Notes: a model not told the origin generated them from the sequence alone. Counted from the first letter of the stretch, positions 26,784 through 35,522 are shown. The stretch: DNA of 64,000 bases from Anoxybacillus tepidamans PS2 (GCF_000620165.1 NZ_JHVN01000017.1:1-64000); one strand, 5' to 3'. A program made the numbers and translations.

Positions 26784-26956
26784 GGATGCGAGAACCTGGA
26801 ACAACAAACGGTGGTCTGACGATTTCCTCCACCTCTTTTAAACCGGGTAGACGCATACAAAGAAAAAAAAGCTTGGCACTCGTACACAAACGATGTTTCA
26901 CTTATGGCAAGTGACACTCGAACAGTCGAACCATCGAGATGGCCAATAAGCCGTCC
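26784..26956. other. Unassigned segment between two mobile-element ends
   Basis: The minus strand has a short open stretch reading RLPGLKEVEEIVRPPFVVPGSR, which looks coding but is cut by the TnpB left end. I take it as debris of an older gene. No family is recognised. Confidence 0.3.
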
Positions 26957-27029
26957 CTTGTCCGAAGGCGATTCATCTCCCACCTACTCCCTTTCGTTCC
27001 TTGAGGTGGGAGTCTTCTCGCCTAAAGTG
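26957..27029 (-). repeat. Hairpin element, variant B, copy 2, within the 3' end of the MBL gene
   Basis: Nearly the same 73 bp as 293-366, with the CTCCCACCT / AGGTGGGAG stem and the GCGAGAAGACTC start. It follows TTTAT and encodes the last 18 residues of the MBL-fold protein, including its stop. Confidence 0.75.
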
Positions 27030-27989
27030 ATAAACGATGACTCCCTCACGTTCTTCTTTTACCAATTCATCAAGTGATGCTAAATAGTCTAAATGCGCCA
27101 ATGTTTCAGCGATCGCAAACCTCCACTGGTGCGGCGTCAACGGCTTATGGACAAACACGGCATACGCCACTTCGTAAGCCGTCTTTCCATCGCTCGCTAA
27201 AGATTTCATGTAATCCAATCGTTTTTCGTGATGCTTGATAATTTCATCAATCCGCTCGCGAAGATGGCCAATCACTGTGCCGTGAGCCGGAAGCGCGATC
27301 GCCACATCAAGATGCCGAACTTTATGTAGAGAAGAAAAATATTGTTGCAGCGGATTCGGATGACTTCCAGGCCATACGCTAATATTTGGCGTAATACGTT
27401 CTAATACGTGATCCGACACAAGCAAACATTTTAGCTCAGGCTGATAAAAATTAATCAACCCATCACTATGGCCTGGAACCGCTATCACTTTCCACCGTCT
27501 TTGTCCTAAAATTACTTCATCGTTCTCAAGAATCGTTAAAGAAGGAAGCGGCATCACGTGTTTGGACAGCTTTTGCATACTTTCTTCAATTTGCTTTGCT
27601 AACTCATCCGGGACACCGTGCTGCCTGAAGACGACTCCTACTTGATTCGCCTGGTCGCTCCGCTTTTTCCAGACGCGCTCCGCCATCGCATAATCCTCCC
27701 GGCTCATCCATACTTTGGCACCGGTTTGCTGTTGCATCCACCCAGCTAAACCGAAATGGTCTGGATGAAAATGCGTTACATAAATTGAATGGATATGCTG
27801 ACGGTTCACTCCAAGCTTTCGAAACACTTCTTCCCACGCATCAACCGCATCCGGGTAATGAAAACCTGCATCGACTAAGCTCCAACCATCGGTTTCGCGA
27901 AATAAATAACAATAAACATATTTCATCGGAAACGGCACAGGGACAGGGATGCGAAATATATTGTCCCCTACTGCTTCAATATTGACCAT
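26973..27989 (-). CDS. MBL-fold metallo-hydrolase with an element-derived C-terminal tail
   Basis: The metallo-beta-lactamase fold is shown by YVTHFHPDHFGLAGWMQ (HxHxDH, about residue 75), a later histidine in VIAVPGHSDGLINFY, and SDHVLERITPN plus LPAHGTVIGHL. Such hydrolases cleave thioesters, lactones or other esters; close to an aryl-CoA cluster it may act on a CoA ester, though this is inference. I choose the ATG at 27989 with GGTGGG six bases upstream. The last part, YHFRREDSHLKER...VGGR, comes from the inserted hairpin element and replaced the native C-terminus. The catalytic residues are unaffected. Confidence 0.85.
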   Translation of the reverse strand: MVNIEAVGDNIFRIPVPVPFPMKYVYCYLFRETDGWSLVDAGFHYPDAVDAWEEVFRKLGVNRQHIHSIYVTHFHPDHFGLAGWMQQQTGAKVWMSREDYAMAERVWKKRSDQANQVGVVFRQHGVPDELAKQIEESMQKLSKHVMPLPSLTILENDEVILGQRRWKVIAVPGHSDGLINFYQPELKCLLVSDHVLERITPNISVWPGSHPNPLQQYFSSLHKVRHLDVAIALPAHGTVIGHLRERIDEIIKHHEKRLDYMKSLASDGKTAYEVAYAVFVHKPLTPHQWRFAIAETLAHLDYLASLDELVKEEREGVIVYHFRREDSHLKERKGVGGR

Positions 27990-28085
27990 ATACATCCCAC
28001 CATTTCATTAGTCGCGTTCCTCGCAGATAAAAAAGAAACATATCCGAATCATATTCACTGTCCAATTCAGGAAAAAGAGATTGTA

Positions 28086-28961
28086 CTAAATCATCCCTAT
28101 AAACGGATTAATCGCTTTATCGCGATTGAATACACGTTCACGGTCCGGTGCGGGCTCAAACAATGTTTCAAAATAGCGAATGGCCGGCACTGCCAAAAGC
28201 TGGTGCACATTGAAGAACAACTCGCGCGCTTTCGTGCCGCTCCAATGGTCCGGCAATAAATCATTTGGAAAGCTCGGGTCAATAAAGAAAAAGCTCCGAT
28301 AGGCATGCACTAATTTTGTTCGTTCAATAAAGCACTCCCGATCGGATAACTCGTTATTCCACGCCCGCTTTTGGAACTCTTCGTATATTCGCTGATACGT
28401 TTCGATAAACTGGTCGTATTCTTTGGCGATTTGCGCAAAATCCCATCCGCGTTCAATTAGTTGTTCATGGCTATGCGACACGATCGAGTTAGACGTAAAC
28501 AAGATGACATATGGCTCTAAATGATAGTCTTTAATCAATTCCATCACTTGCGGTTCAACCGGGTTGGGACTTGCCCACGTTCCGTGAGAAATGAGACCAA
28601 ATCCCATTAAACTTAATTCTTTCCGAATTTGATTGCGCAGTTCCCTTTTTTCTTCTGGAACAGAATATGTTAGAATGCGCCAATGGCCGTCCCATTTATA
28701 GTTTTTTAACGAATAGACGCGGGTAAAGCCATCCATCATCGTCCGCATTCCTTTTGGCGTCAGCGAGTAATAGCTATTGTTGCCGATTTTCCTCACTTCA
28801 AAAAACTCTTGCTGCACCATCCGCAGCGCCGCTCCGCGAATGGAGGATTCAGAAATGCCGAAGTGGGACATCATCTGAATTAAACTGCCAATCCACACTT
28901 CGTTTCCGTAATGCTGAATGTACTCGCCAAATAACGTAAACATAAGTGCCCTTGGTTTCAT
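28086..28961 (-). CDS. paaX: PaaX-family transcriptional regulator
   Basis: PaaX represses phenylacetate genes and is released by phenylacetyl-CoA. The 291-residue protein begins with the PaaX winged helix (MKPRALMFTLFGEYIQHYGNEVW, then FGISESSIRGAALRMVQQEFF), followed by the central YKWDGHWRILTYSVPEEKRELR region and the C-terminal RKRAWN-type helical domain with FFFIDPSFPNDLLPDHWSG. The length and order match the family. It lies with the paa-like genes on the same strand. The likely ligand is the aryl-CoA made by the cluster's ligase. Target sites are not proven, but see the shared motif before paaA and the zinc-ribbon gene. Confidence 0.92.
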   Translation of the reverse strand: MKPRALMFTLFGEYIQHYGNEVWIGSLIQMMSHFGISESSIRGAALRMVQQEFFEVRKIGNNSYYSLTPKGMRTMMDGFTRVYSLKNYKWDGHWRILTYSVPEEKRELRNQIRKELSLMGFGLISHGTWASPNPVEPQVMELIKDYHLEPYVILFTSNSIVSHSHEQLIERGWDFAQIAKEYDQFIETYQRIYEEFQKRAWNNELSDRECFIERTKLVHAYRSFFFIDPSFPNDLLPDHWSGTKARELFFNVHQLLAVPAIRYFETLFEPAPDRERVFNRDKAINPFIGMI

Positions 28962-29050
28962 CGCTGTTCACACCTGTCTTTTTTTGAATTTTTATCCTTT
29001 ATTATGTATTATGACGAATGCCTCCCCTCCTTTTCAAGATGATTAAGCGT

Positions 29051-29239
29051 TCATATTGCTTTCCCTTCATCTCTTGTCCCCGCTATGTTTGATTCGCTCC
29101 GCCAGCGCACCCATTCAAAAACACTTTTACACTGCTTACAGTAGTATTGCGACACAAGCTGCGCCGTTCCAAACAGAGACATTTTCGCTACATTAGCCGA
29201 ACCGCAAAACGAACAGCATACACGCTCTCGTGAACACAT
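29051..29239 (-). CDS. Free-standing PaaD-type zinc ribbon protein
   Basis: The 62-residue protein has two CxxC pairs: CSFCGSANVAKMSLFGTA and QYYCKQCKSVFEWVRW. This arrangement, with S-x-FGTA between them, resembles the zinc beta-ribbon that ends E. coli-type PaaD. The PaaD of this cluster (23885-24208) lacks it, so the gene probably encodes the missing half as a separate chain. Start ATG 29239 lies eight bases after GAGGTG. It is upstream of paaX in the same orientation, 90 bases apart. An operator-like motif shared with paaA lies 40-60 bases upstream. Confidence 0.7.
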   Translation of the reverse strand: MCSRERVCCSFCGSANVAKMSLFGTAQLVSQYYCKQCKSVFEWVRWRSESNIAGTRDEGKAI

Positions 29240-29276
29240 TGTCAAAACACCTCTTATATTATGTTTTTAAAAATTT

Positions 29277-29297
29277 CGTTTGTTAAACATGATATTA
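29277..29297 (-). promoter_or_regulatory. Candidate operator upstream of the zinc-ribbon gene, shared with paaA
   Basis: The plus strand CGTTTGTTAAACATGATA... matches the site at 25178-25198 with three differences over 21 bases. Both lie at a similar distance from the respective start codon. A common regulator is inferred. Confidence 0.5.
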
Positions 29298-29677
29298 TTA
29301 AATTATTAGAATATTGTCAATTATGAATCTAAATATCTAATATTTCTAATAACCCTTGGCTATATTCATGATTGAATATCCCATTTTTTCTTCATTTTTG
29401 AGGGGGCATTATTCATATAAAAACTAACGATCGTTTAAATTTCATAAAAATAAAACGGCGCCAGCGATTGACCCCGTTTTGGCTTACGTCTTCGTTTTTA
29501 GCTAAATTCCAGCTGCCAGTCCGCTGAAATGTTTTATTCCTCGCAGCAAAGATGAAACTAGGCGGCTGTAGAAATATCATCTTTGAGAAATTTAGTCTCA
29601 ACCGTTCGTACGTGGATAAAGGTCTGCCGATTCGTCCTCTTTTATCCCCCCTTTACATGATTATAGTTCTTTTCGTC

Positions 29678-30346
29678 CTACTTGCTGTTGAGCGGCTCAA
29701 TGCATGCGCTCACATCGTTTTTCGGCGAATTGACAATCGTAGACACTTCATACATATTCATCTCCGAAGCAGAATACGGCCGCAGCAACGACTTCACATA
29801 ATCGGTATCCTCAAGCTCCGGATCAAGCCATGCCTCCTGCTCATCCGGCGGCAAAATAACCGGCATCCGGTCATGGATTTGGCCGACCAGTTCGTTGGCC
29901 GCTGTTGTAATAATCGTACACGTATATAGCGGCTTTTCTTGCTTGTCCCATTTTTCCCACAGCCCCGCAAACGCAAATGGCTCCCCGTTTCTTAGCGTAA
30001 AACGGTACGGAATTTTTTTCGTTTCGATCTTTTTCCATTCATAAAAGCCATCCGCTAAAATCAAACAGCGGCGCCGCTTCAACGCCTGGCGGAAGCTCGC
30101 TTTTTCATCGACCGTCTCCGCTCTAGCATTAATCATCTTCCAGCCGATTTTCGGATCGCTTGCCCAAGACGGCACAAGACCCCATTTCATCATTTTTCCA
30201 ATTCGCTCTCCATTCTCCTCGACAACCGTCAAAACCGCCTGACTTGGCGCAATGTTAAAACGGGGTGGAATCGGTTCAGACAAAACAAAATGAAACAACG
30301 CTTGCAGCTGCCTCACATCAGCAGTCAACGAAAAGCGTCCACACAT
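29678..30346 (-). CDS. SOS response-associated peptidase (YedK/HMCES family)
   Basis: These proteins cap abasic sites in single-stranded DNA by linking their second-residue cysteine to the DNA. The protein starts MCGRFSL, with the catalytic Cys2. Other family stretches are PPRFNIAPSQAVLTV, MKWGLVPSWA, INARAETVDEKASFR, ADGFYEWKK and IHDRMPVILPP, covering the catalytic Asn, Glu and His positions. ATG at 30346 is the start because the cysteine must be residue 2; GAGGGGG lies upstream. Length is 222 residues. It stands alone; no SOS box was recognised with confidence. Confidence 0.95.
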   Translation of the reverse strand: MCGRFSLTADVRQLQALFHFVLSEPIPPRFNIAPSQAVLTVVEENGERIGKMMKWGLVPSWASDPKIGWKMINARAETVDEKASFRQALKRRRCLILADGFYEWKKIETKKIPYRFTLRNGEPFAFAGLWEKWDKQEKPLYTCTIITTAANELVGQIHDRMPVILPPDEQEAWLDPELEDTDYVKSLLRPYSASEMNMYEVSTIVNSPKNDVSACIEPLNSK

Positions 30347-30619
30347 CAGGAAATCCCCCTCTATAATTGTGTATATATGTAAAAAGTATAACACCAGGAT
30401 GAATCAGTATGCGTAAAATCTATTAGTTTTCTCCATTGATAAAACTTAGCTACTATTTCCTATGTTTTAGCATGGCTAAAGTTCGTTAGCGGTTTCTTCA
30501 AAAAGCAAGTGCTTTTTTATCAGTTGGTGATACATTTTCTAAATGAAAATAGACCAATCTCAAGAAGGAACGCGAACCCTCAGTCGTTGAACTGCTAGGT
30601 ATAAAGCTCAAAAAATAAA

Positions 30620-30639
30620 AGGAGGGGGTTTTCCCTCCT
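30620..30639 (-). terminator. Terminator of the ABC exporter operon
   Basis: AGGAGGG / CCCTCCT stem, followed on the minus strand by TTTTATTTTTT, directly at the stop codon of the last permease gene. Confidence 0.8.
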
Positions 30640-31427
30640 CAGCTGCTCGCACTTGTATACGACCGCAGCGCAAAACGCCAGAAACGCCGCGCCAGCCATA
30701 AAAAGACAACAGCCAAACATCCGACAATCAACGCGGTCGATATATTCCATTTTCCTAACAGCGACAGAGCCGGCATGTTTGTGATCACCGCCGCAGGCAG
30801 CACATATGTCAGCACAACGCGCACCCAGCCGCGGTACATGCCGATCGGAAACCGCGCTGTTTCAAAAAATGAATCAAAAATAAAAGATAAATCATCAATG
30901 CGGATGACCCAAAACGAGGTTGTCATCAACATCATCCAAAGCGAATAAATCAACACAAGCGCCGCCGCCATCGTAATGAAAAAAACAACGATATCGACAA
31001 ACGACGGAAAGTAACGCTTTTCCGCCAATCCATAAACGACAAGGCCCAAACCGAGGGCCACGTCGATCAAACGCCAAAATACTAAATGGCGGAAGCTGAC
31101 ATAAAACATGCTGTCGACAGGCTTTGTTAAAATATAGTCCAGCGTGCCGCGGCGAACATGTTCAAGCAGACGCGGCATATTCGGGCGCAAAGCGAAGTCG
31201 ATCAACCCTTTCAATGTATTAAAGACGCCAAGCAGCACGAGCACATCGGCATAGGACCATCCCCCTAACCGGTCCGTCTGGTAAAAAAAGATGTTCATCG
31301 TCAAAATCGCGATCCCGATGCCAAAAAAGCTGGAGATGAGGTTGCCGAGAAACTCGCTGCGGTATTCCAATTCTTCTACTAAGCACGCCCGGAAAAACTC
31401 GCGGAACATTCGCCAGTATTTGCCCAT
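30639..31427 (-). CDS. ABC-2 family exporter permease (DUF990/ABC2_membrane_6 type)
   Basis: The protein has about six hydrophobic helices and no ATPase motif. It is one of two related permease subunits that pair with the ATPase at 32193-33173. The start at ATG 31427 (MGKYWRMFREFF) follows AGGTGG and lies two bases after the previous stop, so the genes are coupled. A longer frame reaches 31508 but overlaps the neighbour. The pattern GTLDYILTKPVDSMFY is typical of this family. The exported substrate is unknown. Length 262 residues. Confidence 0.85.
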   Translation of the reverse strand: MGKYWRMFREFFRACLVEELEYRSEFLGNLISSFFGIGIAILTMNIFFYQTDRLGGWSYADVLVLLGVFNTLKGLIDFALRPNMPRLLEHVRRGTLDYILTKPVDSMFYVSFRHLVFWRLIDVALGLGLVVYGLAEKRYFPSFVDIVVFFITMAAALVLIYSLWMMLMTTSFWVIRIDDLSFIFDSFFETARFPIGMYRGWVRVVLTYVLPAAVITNMPALSLLGKWNISTALIVGCLAVVFLWLARRFWRFALRSYTSASS

Positions 31428-31429
31428 CT

Positions 31430-32203
31430 TCAACCACCTACCGCCTGATTTTTCTTTAATCCCGCTTTCCATACGAATTGAAGCACAATGATGAATACCG
31501 CCGCCCAAATCAATGCGATCACAAAACCTTTCATGATACCGTCGCCATTGGCGGCTTTATTTATAATATCAATCGGAAATCCGATCATATAGCGAAACGG
31601 CAAAAAGATGCTCCATTGCTGCAAAAACGGCGGCAGCATCTCAAGCGGTGCAATTCTCCCTGATAAAAATAAAGAAATGACTTCAAGCACGCCATAAATC
31701 GCCGCAACTTTTGTCACCCAAAAGCCGAGCAGCCCGCAAGTATAGCTGAGCAAAAAACGAAGCGCCGCCCCAAGAAGCACCGCCGCCAAAAACAAAAGAA
31801 GCTGTCCACCTGATATATCAAAGCGCAGCGCCGGTGCAAACAGCGCCGCCACCGCCCATATCGGCACCAATATGACGAGAAATAATAGTTTATAAACAAC
31901 GTTTTCAGCAATCGCCCAATGGATCGGATGCAGCTGGCGTATGATGTAGTTCGAAAACGTTCCTTCGCGAATTTCCCGATCAAGCTCCCAAACATCCCAA
32001 GCGCTCGTCATCCGCTCAACAAAAATAACCGCCATAAAATAAAAGAAGAACGCATCGCTTTGCGACGGATCAATGTTCATCCAGACCGCCATCGTAATAA
32101 GGGGCTGGGTGATCGCTCCCGTCATCCACACAATCGTGGCGAGACGATACGCGAGCATTTCTATGTACTTCATACGCAAAAGAGCGACATATTTACGAAC
32201 CAT
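31430..32203 (-). CDS. ABC-2 family exporter permease (DUF990/ABC2_membrane_6 type)
   Basis: The 257-residue membrane protein carries the family's REIREGTFSNYIIRQLHPIHW stretch, parallel to GTLDYILTKPVD in its partner, and about six hydrophobic segments. It overlaps the ATPase gene by 11 bases and is followed by the second permease after two bases. Two permeases plus one ATPase make a heteromeric exporter; related daunorubicin-resistance-like systems export hydrophobic compounds, but the cargo here cannot be read from the sequence. Confidence 0.85.
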   Translation of the reverse strand: MVRKYVALLRMKYIEMLAYRLATIVWMTGAITQPLITMAVWMNIDPSQSDAFFFYFMAVIFVERMTSAWDVWELDREIREGTFSNYIIRQLHPIHWAIAENVVYKLLFLVILVPIWAVAALFAPALRFDISGGQLLLFLAAVLLGAALRFLLSYTCGLLGFWVTKVAAIYGVLEVISLFLSGRIAPLEMLPPFLQQWSIFLPFRYMIGFPIDIINKAANGDGIMKGFVIALIWAAVFIIVLQFVWKAGLKKNQAVGG

Positions 32204-33173
32204 GCGGCACCTCCTCCTGAAACGCTCTTGTGATCACTTCCTCCATCGGCGGATCTTGAATGTTAATATCATGGACGCGAAAATGCTGTAAAAAATGCGC
32301 GGATACTTCGGCCACTTTCTCCCGCATTACCCGCAACACGACATTGCCGTCTTCGATTTCCGCCACCTCTCCGTAATCCTCCCAGCGCACATTCGGCACC
32401 TCGGCAAATTGCACTTCAAGCCGTTTATACGGAGCCAGCTTTTCCGTCAGCACTGCCAGCTCTCCATCATAAATGAGCTGGCCGTAGTTGATGATCATAA
32501 TGCGGTCGCATAGCGCCGTCACATCTCCCATATAATGCGATGTGAGTAAAATGGTTGTTTGATGCTCGCGGTTATAGTCGGCAATAAAACGCCGGACTTT
32601 TTCTTGCGTATGGACATCAAGCCCAATCGTCGGCTCGTCTAAAAACAAAATCGCCGGCCGATGCAATAATGCCGCTGCGAGCTCACAGCGCATCCGCTGT
32701 CCTAACGACAAGCTTCTTGTTGGCTTTGTCAATAGCGGCTCTAGCTCCAATAGCTCCACAAGCTCATCAAGCGTCCGCCGAAATGCGCGGTCATCGATGT
32801 CATAAATCGCCTTATTCACTAAAAAGGTTTCCATCGGCGGAATATCCCAAATGAGCTGGCTTTTTTGTCCCATCACCAAACTCATCATCTTTTTAAACTC
32901 GGCCCTTTGTTCAAACGGAACATATTCCCCGACTTTGATCTCCCCCGACGTCGGGTGCAATAGTCCCGCCAACATTTTCATCGTTGTCGTTTTTCCCGCT
33001 CCATTCGGACCTAAAAACCCGACAATTTCCCCTTTTTCAATGGTAAAAGAAACGTCCTTTACTGCCTCGACCACACGGTATTCCCGTTTCCATAAATGGC
33101 GGACCGCATCAAGCCAACCCGCCTTTCGAACATGAACCCGGAACGATTTATGTAAATGTTTCACCTCAATCAT
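32193..33173 (-). CDS. ABC exporter ATP-binding protein
   Basis: This is the ATPase of the three-gene exporter. Walker A is FLGPNGAGKTTT (about residue 55), the signature is SLSLGQRMRCELAAALLHRP (a modified LSGGQ, reading LSLGQ as is common in the DrrA/ABC2_6 subgroup), Walker B is ILFLDEPTIGLD and the H-loop is LLTSHYMGD. It has a 326-residue length, with a C-terminal accessory domain of about 80 residues. GGAGGGCGG precedes the start. It is the first gene of the operon and overlaps the next. Confidence 0.92.
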   Translation of the reverse strand: MIEVKHLHKSFRVHVRKAGWLDAVRHLWKREYRVVEAVKDVSFTIEKGEIVGFLGPNGAGKTTTMKMLAGLLHPTSGEIKVGEYVPFEQRAEFKKMMSLVMGQKSQLIWDIPPMETFLVNKAIYDIDDRAFRRTLDELVELLELEPLLTKPTRSLSLGQRMRCELAAALLHRPAILFLDEPTIGLDVHTQEKVRRFIADYNREHQTTILLTSHYMGDVTALCDRIMIINYGQLIYDGELAVLTEKLAPYKRLEVQFAEVPNVRWEDYGEVAEIEDGNVVLRVMREKVAEVSAHFLQHFRVHDINIQDPPMEEVITRAFQEEVPHGS

Positions 33174-33239
33174 TACTTCCGCCCTCCAACTCGCTCTCGT
33201 TTCTCATTTTTACTTTGACTTACGATCCCAAACAAAAAA

Positions 33240-33264
33240 CAGGCTTCCTCATTCCCGAAGCCTG
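33240..33264 (-). terminator. Probable terminator downstream of the glycosyltransferase operon
   Basis: CAGGCTTC / GAAGCCTG stem, followed on the minus strand by TTTTTTGTTT. The 235 bases between it and the stop at 33499 hold no gene I can support, apart from a short minus-strand frame at 33348-33548 that overlaps the glycosyltransferase. Confidence 0.65.
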
Positions 33265-33498
33265 GCATTGCCTTTTCCGTAAAAATGATAACCTTTTCTT
33301 CTAGTTGATATTTTACAAAAACCATATTTTTATGCAAGCACTCCGTTTTAAAAGAGCGGTGTTTTCTTCTCCGCCTCCTGCTCGACAAACTCTAAGTAGG
33401 AATGGAAGTTGTAAGATTTTATGCGTATCTTTGCGCAATATCGATAGTCGCCAAAGCTCGCTGCGAATGCCCGTACACTCGATTTATGCCTCGGGCGA

Positions 33499-34641
33499 TT
33501 AAGCATGAAGCGAGTGTGAATCACAGTGTAACACTTTTTCATATTCACTAAGCAATTCTTCCAAAATCGTATCCCAATTTTGCGTTAACGCATAAGCGCG
33601 GCCCGCTGCTCCCATTTGTTTTCTTTGGGCGTCGTTCGCAAGCAAGCGTACAATAGCTTCAACAAATCCATCAACATCTCCCGGCTCACACAAACAGCCG
33701 AATATTCCATGTTGCACAATGTTTTTTACCCCGCCGCTATCGGCGCCAATAACCGGTGTTCCGCTCGCCAGCGACTCCAGCACGACATTGCCGAACGTTT
33801 CCGTTGGTGACGGGAAGACGAACAGATCCGCCGCAGCGTACACTTTCGCTAATTCCGTACCGTGCAGATAACCAGCAAACGTCATACGATCGGGGGCGTT
33901 TTGTTGCAATGATTCCTTTAACGGACCGTCTCCAACAATGAGCCAGTGCACTTGATTTCGCAACGGCTCAGGCAGCTTTGCAGCGATTTGCGGCAAAAGA
34001 TGAACGTCTTTTTCCGCCGCTATCCTTCCGACATAAACGAGCAAATATGTTTCATGAATGTTATATCGATTCCGCACTTCCTCTTTATCATAATCAGGAT
34101 GAAACAACGAGCCATCCACCCCGCGCGGCCACATGTGCAAATTAGTAAAGCCGCGCCGCTTTAATCGTTCCATCGTATCGTGGGAAGGGACGAAAATTTT
34201 TTGCAGCGGCCTATAAAACCAATGCATATAGCGCCATAACAGTTTAGAGAAAAGCCGCAAGTCATAGTACCGTAAATAATGATCGAAATCGGTATGATAC
34301 GAACCGACTACAGGAATTTGCATTTTTTTCGCATAATGCAGGCCGCACAGTCCGATATTGAATGGAGTAGCAATATGGATAAGATGAGGTTGAAAGGCTT
34401 GCAATTCCGCTTTCATTTGCATCATGTTCGGAAACGCCACACGGCATTCCGGGTACAAAAAGAAACGAAAGCTCGTAAAGCGGTGAATATGGAAGTCAAG
34501 TGAATGGTTATTAGGAATCTCGGGGACAAAAATTTTATATTCGATCTCTTTCTTTTCAAAAAAATCGGCCAGGCGCTTTAATGTCCGTGCCACTCCGTTA
34601 ACCTCAGGCACAAACGTATCGGTAAAAAGCGCAATTCTCAT
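33499..34641 (-). CDS. Glycosyltransferase family 4 (GT-B) protein
   Basis: The enzyme transfers a sugar from a nucleotide sugar, probably to a lipid or glycan at the membrane. The N-terminal acceptor domain starts MRIALFTDTFVPEVNGVARTL, a typical GT4 opening, and the donor domain shows LLVYVGRIAAEKDVHLLP, GDGPLKESL, AADLFVFPSPTETFGNVVLESLA (the E-x7-E motif) and GVKNIVQHG. ATG 34641 follows GGGAGGG, giving 380 residues. It is preceded by a PAP2 phosphatase gene with 20 bases between, and the pair may work in lipid or wall glycan metabolism. Related Bacillus enzymes add hexoses to diacylglycerol or similar lipids, but this cannot be told here. Confidence 0.9.
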   Translation of the reverse strand: MRIALFTDTFVPEVNGVARTLKRLADFFEKKEIEYKIFVPEIPNNHSLDFHIHRFTSFRFFLYPECRVAFPNMMQMKAELQAFQPHLIHIATPFNIGLCGLHYAKKMQIPVVGSYHTDFDHYLRYYDLRLFSKLLWRYMHWFYRPLQKIFVPSHDTMERLKRRGFTNLHMWPRGVDGSLFHPDYDKEEVRNRYNIHETYLLVYVGRIAAEKDVHLLPQIAAKLPEPLRNQVHWLIVGDGPLKESLQQNAPDRMTFAGYLHGTELAKVYAAADLFVFPSPTETFGNVVLESLASGTPVIGADSGGVKNIVQHGIFGCLCEPGDVDGFVEAIVRLLANDAQRKQMGAAGRAYALTQNWDTILEELLSEYEKVLHCDSHSLHA

Positions 34642-34661
34642 ATAGACCCTCCCTGACACTT

Positions 34662-35186
34662 TTATAATAAGAAAAACGATACAATGCCCGCTGCCGTACC
34701 AAGCAATCCCCCGGCAAGAACGTCGGAAGGATAATGAAGCCCTAGATAAATTCTAGAAATCGCAACGCTGAAAGCAAGCGGTAAAAGGCAAAACGATAAA
34801 ATGGGCACTGCTAAAACGAACGGGATCACGACGGAAAAGACTGCGGTTGTATGGCCGGATGGAAACGAATGGTCTTGCAACGGATCATATACTTTTGTTT
34901 CTGCTAAAACTACATACGGTCGTTTTCGCGGATACAGCCGCTTCATTACAGCGACCGGAACATGGCTCGCCGCCAAGGCGCAGGCGCTAGCGATCGCCGT
35001 CATGCGCCACTCCTGAGGGAAGAAAAACAGCGCCGTTAGCACCGCCGCAATCGAAAATGTCGCACCGCCTACATGCGTAATATGGCGAAAATAGAAATTG
35101 AGCCACTTGCAATCAAAGTAGCGGTTAACGACTCGAAACATTCGGCATTCTAAAGCGTAGGCTTGATGAAAAAACTTTGTCATCAC
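34662..35186 (-). CDS. PAP2-superfamily membrane phosphatase
   Basis: Such enzymes dephosphorylate lipid phosphates, for example undecaprenyl pyrophosphate or phosphatidic acid. The three phosphatase motifs are present: KRLYPRKRP, the PSGHTTAVF loop, and SRIYLGLHYPSD with the catalytic histidine. Five to six hydrophobic helices are predicted. I keep the GTG start at 35186 (GTG ATG ACA), nine bases after AAGGAG, although the ATG three bases on is possible. It is co-directional with, and 20 bases upstream of, the glycosyltransferase gene. Confidence 0.92.
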   Translation of the reverse strand: MMTKFFHQAYALECRMFRVVNRYFDCKWLNFYFRHITHVGGATFSIAAVLTALFFFPQEWRMTAIASACALAASHVPVAVMKRLYPRKRPYVVLAETKVYDPLQDHSFPSGHTTAVFSVVIPFVLAVPILSFCLLPLAFSVAISRIYLGLHYPSDVLAGGLLGTAAGIVSFFLL

Positions 35187-35326
35187 GCGTCAAACTCCTT
35201 TTTCAAAGGATTGTTACACCTCCAGACTAAAACAACAATGTTGAGGAAATGCGAACGGATTGTAAAATTTTTGCTGAATTTACGCAAATATGTTCCCCCA
35301 TTTGTCGCCGCCCTCTTATAACAAAA

Positions 35327-35349
35327 AGGCGGCTAAAAATAAGCCGCCT
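35327..35349 (-). terminator. Terminator of the small lipoprotein gene
   Basis: AGGCGGCT (35327-35334) pairs with AGCCGCCT (35342-35349), followed on the minus strand by TTTTTGTT, starting about 12 bases after the stop. Confidence 0.8.
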
Positions 35350-35360
35350 CTTCTATCCCT

Positions 35361-35522
35361 CTATTGATTGCTTCCCGATTGTTCCGTATTTTGTCCTGTA
35401 TTTTGCTCTGTTTGATTCGTTCCTTGGTCCTTTTTCTCCTCCGCGTTGTTGCACGCTCCCATCAGCATGATCGTCAACAAAGATACACCCACTTTTAGCA
35501 ACAAACCATGCTTTGCTTTCAT
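35361..35522 (-). CDS. Small lipoprotein with Q/N-rich tail
   Basis: The 53-residue product has a signal peptide, KHGLLLKVGVSLLTIMLMGAC, ending in a lipobox (LMGAC), and a mature part of about 29 residues that is almost only N, Q, E, T and G. The start is ATG 35522, behind GGGGGAAGAGG; an upstream in-frame ATG at 35555 lacks one. It is probably anchored on the outside of the membrane. Its role is unknown; such short tails are common in Bacillus lipoproteins. Confidence 0.75.
   Translation of the reverse strand: MKAKHGLLLKVGVSLLTIMLMGACNNAEEKKDQGTNQTEQNTGQNTEQSGSNQ

Noticed and set aside
33348-33548. 66-codon minus-strand frame after the glycosyltransferase
   Set aside because: Overlaps the end of the glycosyltransferase gene and lacks its own ribosome site, although its last 25 residues look protein-like.
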